Shown one piece after another: positions 60,401 to 64,000 of a stretch of DNA of 64,000 nt. The stretch covers positions 124,001 to 188,000 of the forward strand of contig JAHLKD010000071.1 in NCBI GenBank assembly GCA_025526935.1, written 5' to 3'. Each line of letters opens with the position of its first letter. Positions within the stretch are counted from its first letter, which is position 1. This DNA comes from Cladochytrium replicatum (lineage: Eukaryota > Chytridiomycota > Chytridiomycetes > Cladochytriales > Cladochytriaceae). Made by a program: the position numbers and the translations under genes. The notes beneath the pieces were generated by a model. That model saw only the letters and a program-made list of their open reading frames with translations, was not told the origin of the DNA and did not search any database.

Positions 60401-60518
60401 CTCCCTAAGTGGGAACGAAAAGTTGGGCGACGAGCTGAAGAAGAAGCTGGGACAACCAATGAAAGTGAGTGGGCTGTAAAAAAAGGAAGAAGTGCTGTGG
60501 CATGGGCATTAGTAACAT
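57414..60518 (-). mobile_element. LINE copy C, 5'-truncated with poly(A) tail
   Basis: Reads on the minus strand from within the EN domain (60518) to a poly(A) of 19 A (T tract 57414-57432). Closely matches copy B over its length. ORF2 58594-60459 is open and contains EN HPSDHFAVT, RT NYRPITLSCVARKFFER, FLDIQAAYDTTNRAILW, LFQGSVLSPLLYITF and the catalytic FLFADDLALFA. A run of seven A (58611-58617) where copy B has six shifts the frame at RYLGCFF. The remaining part continues in 57654-58664 with the zinc-knuckle CCHCRTATLSRSHVSEC. ORF1 and most of EN are absent. The 5' truncation and poly(A) tail are the normal signature of target-primed reverse transcription. Confidence 0.9.
58594..60459 (-). 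CDS. LINE C ORF2 fragment: endonuclease end and reverse transcriptase
   Basis: A 621-codon frame, the longest intact LINE coding region here. It covers the last part of the APE endonuclease, a linker with RAPATTPLPPEIALLRSKAR, and a full RT fingers-palm with FADD. It ends by frameshift at the RYLGCFF motif just after RT block 7. Because 5' EN residues and the C-terminal domain are out of frame or missing, it is not functional alone, but it is the best template for classifying the family. Confidence 0.85.
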   Translation of the reverse strand: MVVPASSSARRPTFRSHLGSSIIDLFFASTYVTASSYLVHDQPQSMAPHPSDHFAVTCSFSLAGPDPQATVPPPLPSWNLQLLKDEVIRKSHRETAKILLPPTSEALTAALEPLQVPVGTSLSRAVAQGAIDSAFQIIVDFVEATAVLTLGPPTPRRRAPATTPLPPEIALLRSKARSAFRDYYSLFHHNSSDPLLPFLRTRQRDSHKAFKLALRSHRRKTKANFFDDPSSSSVPSLLKHVSHARRCANFRTSANGLDFDPQSLAKYSDHFASVYNAQAADPVSPSIVLCDFQLPLDVEAFVLAIRDCPLESAPGHNRLPAELYRPISAILAPLFLQLSQSIFRSSLTPTSWNLGLLHPVWKQRGTLGDITNYRPITLSCVARKFFERALLPHLYSAITSQRPLDAAQAGFQSHHSGMECVFGLQACISRASNAKVPWVAGFLDIQAAYDTTNRAILWAELLSRGVPLPFVFVLKSLFDFCSSRVVVANCFSDAFDLFRGLFQGSVLSPLLYITFLDPLPGLLRPFAPPITLFHPAKPRYNSFLFADDLALFAITLDAMQVLLSVCEQFAQARGFSFAPLKSVILTKIPIPAHSPLLLHGQPLPVKPSFRYLGCFFWRYWI

Positions 60519-60822
60519 GAGTTTTTTTTTTTTTTTTTTTTTTAATGTTATAACATGTATTGACAATGCTTAATCAGTACATGTCACCCACGTGTACTTC
60601 AACCAAGATTTGGAATCTTCAGTACTTGGGGAGCCGTGCGAGCCGTAGGAAAGAGGAGCGAAGGCAATGGCGAATCGAAGGAGGTGTGGCGCGGTACTTG
60701 CACGTGACACGATATTGCGAGAGATATATTTCGTAGGAAATTCGAATCCAGTCCCCTATAGGATTCGAACCGCGGAGTTAAGCTTCGAAAAGTCGCATTG
60801 GTACCGACTGAGCCACTATGAG
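60519..60822 (-). mobile_element. tRNA-derived SINE with poly(A) tail
   Basis: On the minus strand the element begins with CTCATAG. It then shows RNA polymerase III A box TGGCTCAGTCGG (60804-60815) and B box GGTTCGAATCC (60761-60771), 44 nt apart as in a tRNA. The acceptor, D, anticodon and T stems do not pair, so it is not a working tRNA. About 220 bp of unrelated sequence follow and it ends in a poly(A) (T tract at about 60521-60543). This head-body-tail structure defines a tRNA-related SINE. Its tail abuts the 5' end of LINE C. The parent tRNA is not clear. Confidence 0.8.
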
Positions 60823-60830
60823 TTTTGTGT

Positions 60831-60902
60831 GCCGTTGTAGTGTAGTGGCTATCATATTTCGTTGTGGCCGAAATGACGGCGGTTCGATTCCGCCCAACGG
60901 CA
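60831..60902 (+). tRNA. tRNA-His (GTG)
   Basis: 72 nt fold into a full cloverleaf. The acceptor GCCGTTG pairs perfectly with CAACGGC and the discriminator is A (60902). The anticodon stem TTTCG/CGAAA encloses the loop TTGTGGC with anticodon GTG, decoding CAC/CAU histidine. The T arm GGCGG-TTCGATT-CCGCC is perfect, and a short D arm with GTGT/ATAT pairs. No intron. The -1 G of mature tRNA-His is not encoded, as is usual in eukaryotes, where it is added after transcription. Confidence 0.95.
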
Positions 60903-61149
60903 AACGTCCGATTGCAATCCTATCGTATCCCCCTTCTGCTCCTCTCCTGTTCTAATTAGCTTATCACCAGTAAGTTGAGCAACATATTCTTTTACACTTA
61001 TGAAGAATTGATCTGCCGCTGCTCCCTCTTCCGTATAGCAAAGTTTGGATCCTCCGGCCGAGCTGCTTGTAATGAGAAAAATCCTATAATTTATTTGATT
61101 TAACCCAACTTTCTTGAACACCTCATTTTCATATACACTCCCTTTTGGG
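60903..61149. other. Intergenic region
   Basis: No gene recognised; 3' flank of tRNA-His. Confidence 0.4.
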
Positions 61150-61690
61150 TTGGATCATGATCGTTATAGAACTCTATTACAACAGTCACTTTAACCACCA
61201 CACGCATAACACACTATGACATACAGATAGACTGGAGACGTTCAGGAGTTCTCAATGCGGGATGCAGAGAGACCTGTCGGTTGTAATTGTTAAGCTGATT
61301 AACAACTGTTTACTTGGTAGGAGTACGATGTATTTATGATGATGAGAACACTACTTACATGTCTTCTATGATATTACCACATGGTAGTATAACGTATAGT
61401 ATGTGTCACTTCAGTCCAAAAGTATTCTTTATTCCCGTTTAGGAACAACTTTCATGATATTACCACATATGTTAATGTTATTTCTATTGCATGTCACTTT
61501 GATCCGTTGTTTCTTTGTTCCAAAACAAGAAAAAAGAATCCATTGTCTGGTTGAAGCTTTTGTTTTAGTTATCAGAGTCATATTTCCTAATTGGGAACAG
61601 TAAATTAGTAATGGAAGCCATACACTTTCCAGGATGCACGATGGTTGTATGGGCGTATGAGTCTCAGGATCGACATTACTCAACCACCTT
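61150..61690 (+). repeat. Dispersed LTR-like repeat, copy 2
   Basis: Same family and orientation as 27987-28445, diverged by substitutions and by an insertion of roughly 80 bp near 61450-61540. Shares the start TGGATCATGATCGTTAT and the end GAGTCTCAGGATCGA. Boundaries are approximate. Confidence 0.6.
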
Positions 61691-62050
61691 GCATGGTGTA
61701 TTGCCAGTCCTAGCAGTAGTGCTCCTACAAATACCAACTACAGGTTGAAGACGAACTTCTATGTGCTTGCTGACGCAGTTGGAAAGTTCCTTGGATAGTG
61801 TTTGCAACAACAGGGCAGCTGAGAGCAGAACCTGAAGAGTACAATGTAAGTTCGAGTTATGGGAACTCACAGGGCGAACCGAGAAGGAACTCCAGGCGAG
61901 ACTGGAGGGAATTAGAGGATTAACGAGACTGGATGGTCAACAGCTTTATGAAGAAGCACTTTCAAAACATTTAGAATTTGGGTTGCTGACGATGAAAGTT
62001 TGAATTCGTAAGACAAACAATTGTGATATGATTGTATTTTGAAATGTTAT
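61691..62050. other. Intergenic region
   Basis: Sequence beyond the repeat and downstream of the ABC transporter stop. Nothing recognised. Confidence 0.35.
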
Positions 62051-64000
62051 TCATAAAATCAATCCACAACGTTTAGCATTAAGTCTCGCCATCTCAAACA
62101 ACTCTTCGAAATCCCCTGATTCCTCACACATCGAGCGGAAATGCCCACCGTTCACGAGAGATTCTCCCTGTTGCTGGAACAATCCGGCTCGGAACTTGTT
62201 TGTAGGTGAGTGGTCGTGGGAAATGAGCTGCCATGGATGTCCGAACTCGACAATCTCTCCGTGATCGAGCACCATGATTCGATCAAAGTCGATGACCGTG
62301 CGAAGACGATGGGCGATCACAAGCAGAGTCGAATCTCTAAGTTCGTGACGGATGGCCTCCTGCAGCCGCATGTCCGTCACATTGTCCACGCTGGCAGTAG
62401 CCTCGTCCAAAATTACGACTTTCGAATGCCGAAGCAATGCACGAGCCAAACAGAGAAGTTGGCGCTGTCCCAACGAAAAGTTGGCACCATTCTCTCTCAC
62501 GGGTTCATCAAGCGTAATTTCCGTCCTTGATGACCTGTGCTGCCCGGTGTTACAAGTGGAACCACCGTCTCCATCTTCGACTTCAAGGGCAGATTCCCGC
62601 CTTTCAGTATCACTGCCGTCACTCGTCTGCATAGAATCCAAGAAGTGGACGCGGTTTAGCGCTGCCCAGATCTCTTGGTCGTCATTTTGCTCAAGCGGGT
62701 CGAGTGATTGACGGAGTGTCCCGGCAAAAAGCACGGGGTCTTGCGGAATGATGGTAAGACGCGAACGGAGATCTTTGAGACCCATCTTGGAAATGTCCAT
62801 CCCATCAATTAAGATGGTGCCTTCTGCAAAGGGGATAATCCTGAAGAATGCGAGCGATAAGGTTGACTTTCCTGCTCCAGTCCTAAGTTAGATAAAAACG
62901 TTAAGTTGAAAGAGATGATTCCCTGTAAGTGGAAAAGTATATCGCTCACCGCCCAACAATTCCCACTTTGCAAGAAGTAAGTATGAAACAAATTTTGATG
63001 TATAAAAAGAGAGAGATCCACCTTTTTCACTAGCCCGTATTTCGAAGTTAAGCTTCTTCAACACCAAAGGAGAGTCCGTAGTGTATCTAATTGACAAATC
63101 TGTCGCCTTTAATAATCCGGCTGATGGCCACTACAAGAGGCACCATTTCAATACATCGAAATGGTTCTTAAGTTCACAATACATACTTCTTCAGGGGGAC
63201 GATAGTCTTTGATGACGGTGGGAGGCTCTTGGGGTAACGAACAGTATTCCTCCGCTCGTTCTTTACATAATGTCAGCAGCGTTCATTTGGTCCATTTCTC
63301 TCGAAACTCACCAACGGAATTCATTGCCATCTCCATATCAGCATAAGCACGTACGACCAACCACAAGTAAGCAACCTAACAAAGAAACGGTTAACGAATC
63401 CCGAAACTTGAGGTTGCATCAACTTACCATTTCCATGCTCGAAACCAGAGCAAAACCAGCCCACGATGCACCGACCCCACTCCCACTGGTTCCCACTGAT
63501 ACCAGAGCGACCGCACCAGTAGAAAATGCCACAACAACACTCAAGACATCCGTGCGAAATGACATCCAGCGATTAGCCACCCAGAGATAGTGGAAATGCC
63601 GATGGTTGGCGTCAACCTTTGAGCTACACAGCCTGCGAAAACGTTCTTCTTGACCAAAAGCACGAATCGTGCTCACACCGCTGTGCGATTTCATTAGCAT
63701 AGTAAGAGATTGATAACCACAGTAGTTTCGTACTTTAGTGTCTCGGAGAATAATGAGTAAATGGGACTTCGTGTGACTGACTCCAGACGCTGAATCTCTG
63801 GTGATACCGCTGCAAACTGAACGCCAACGTGCATGAACATGTAAACTGAAAGAGATCCCTTAAAGAGGTATTCGGGAAAAGTAAAGGAACTCACCCAAAA
63901 ATGGAATGATGAGCACAAATGGAGGTAGAACGAACGCGACAGTAAAAAGAATGGAGCCCGAAGTCATGACCGTTTCAAAAAATGACGAACTGAGGAATGC
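62051..64000 (-). CDS. ABC transporter, ABCC/MRP family, C-terminal half (cut by window end)
   Basis: ATP-driven efflux pump of the multidrug-resistance-protein type. The visible part starts in the second membrane domain (62.9-64.0 kb), with the family motif VSTIRAFGQEERFRRL and transmembrane segments such as TDVLSVVVAFSTGAVALVSV. It continues through MEMAMNSV and ERAEEYCSLPQEPP to NBD2. The Walker A GIVGRTGAGKSTLSLAFFRI is split by an intron at about 62884-62948. The Q-loop IIPQDPVLFAGTLRQSLDP, the signature NFSLGQRQLLCLARALL (SLGQ), Walker B KVVILDEATASVD and the H-loop LLVIAHRL are all intact. An acidic insert of about 45 residues sits before the signature. The 62051 stop follows ARLNAKRCGLIL. 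Several short introns interrupt the TMD. The N-terminal half and NBD1 lie outside the window. Confidence 0.9.

Noticed and set aside
60750-60822. Functional tRNA on the minus strand
   Set aside because: A and B boxes are perfect and correctly spaced, but acceptor, T, D and anticodon stems do not pair; it is better explained as a SINE head.

Overview
The window is fungal nuclear DNA. Most genes are split by short introns (about 55-65 nt, GT...AG). The set includes fungal-type TOR, a choline-transporter-like (PNS1) protein, a tannase-family esterase, a GYP7-type Rab-GAP and an Old Yellow Enzyme. One gene encodes a homologue of ODAD4/TTC25, an axonemal outer-dynein-arm docking protein. That points to a fungus with flagellated zoospores (a chytrid or relative) rather than a yeast or mushroom. 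The lineage call is inference; the gene identities come from motifs read in the translated sequence.

Layout. 0.4-3.9 kb (-): USP16/45-type deubiquitinase. 4.2-5.7 kb (+): disordered protein of unknown function. 6.7-8.9 kb (-): single-exon fusion of an NMN-adenylyltransferase-like domain and a protein kinase domain. 9.9-12.7 kb (+): tannase pseudogene followed by an intact tannase/feruloyl-esterase gene. 14.3-15.6 kb (+): secreted acid-phosphatase-like phosphoesterase in nine exons. 15.9-19.3 kb (-): TBC Rab-GAP. 19.5-20.9 kb (-): Old Yellow Enzyme. 23.2-25.1 kb (+): arrestin-like adaptor. 25.4-27.7 kb (-): unrecognised multi-exon gene. 33.1-35.0 kb (-): SPT2 histone chaperone. 35.6-36.3 kb (+): WBP2-like GRAM protein. 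36.5-45.7 kb (-): TOR kinase. 46.1-47.2 kb (-): ODAD4. 48.3-50.2 kb (+): CTL/PNS1 transporter. 60.8 kb (+): tRNA-His. 62.1-64.0 kb (-): C-terminal half of an ABCC transporter, cut by the window end.

Mobile DNA fills the remainder. At 29.3-31.6 kb lies a 2,353-bp LTR element with two 476-bp LTRs that look identical, a 5-bp target duplication and no recognisable gag or pol, so it looks like a recent non-autonomous insertion. At 50.6-60.5 kb three non-LTR (LINE) copies lie head-to-tail on the minus strand. Each is joined to the next at a (GA)n tract. One copy is a chimera of two subfamilies, and ORF1/ORF2 overlap as TAATG in one copy and ATGA in another. A tRNA-derived SINE with a poly(A) tail separates the LINE array from the tRNA-His gene. 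Two further dispersed repeat families occur at 9.6/13.5/21.1 kb and at 28.0/61.2 kb.

The neighbouring genes are housekeeping or regulatory and do not form one pathway. TOR, the Rab-GAP, the arrestin-like protein and WBP2 all touch growth or membrane-traffic control, but nothing shows co-regulation. The most unusual single gene is the NMNAT-like/kinase fusion. The richest structural region is the LINE/SINE block.
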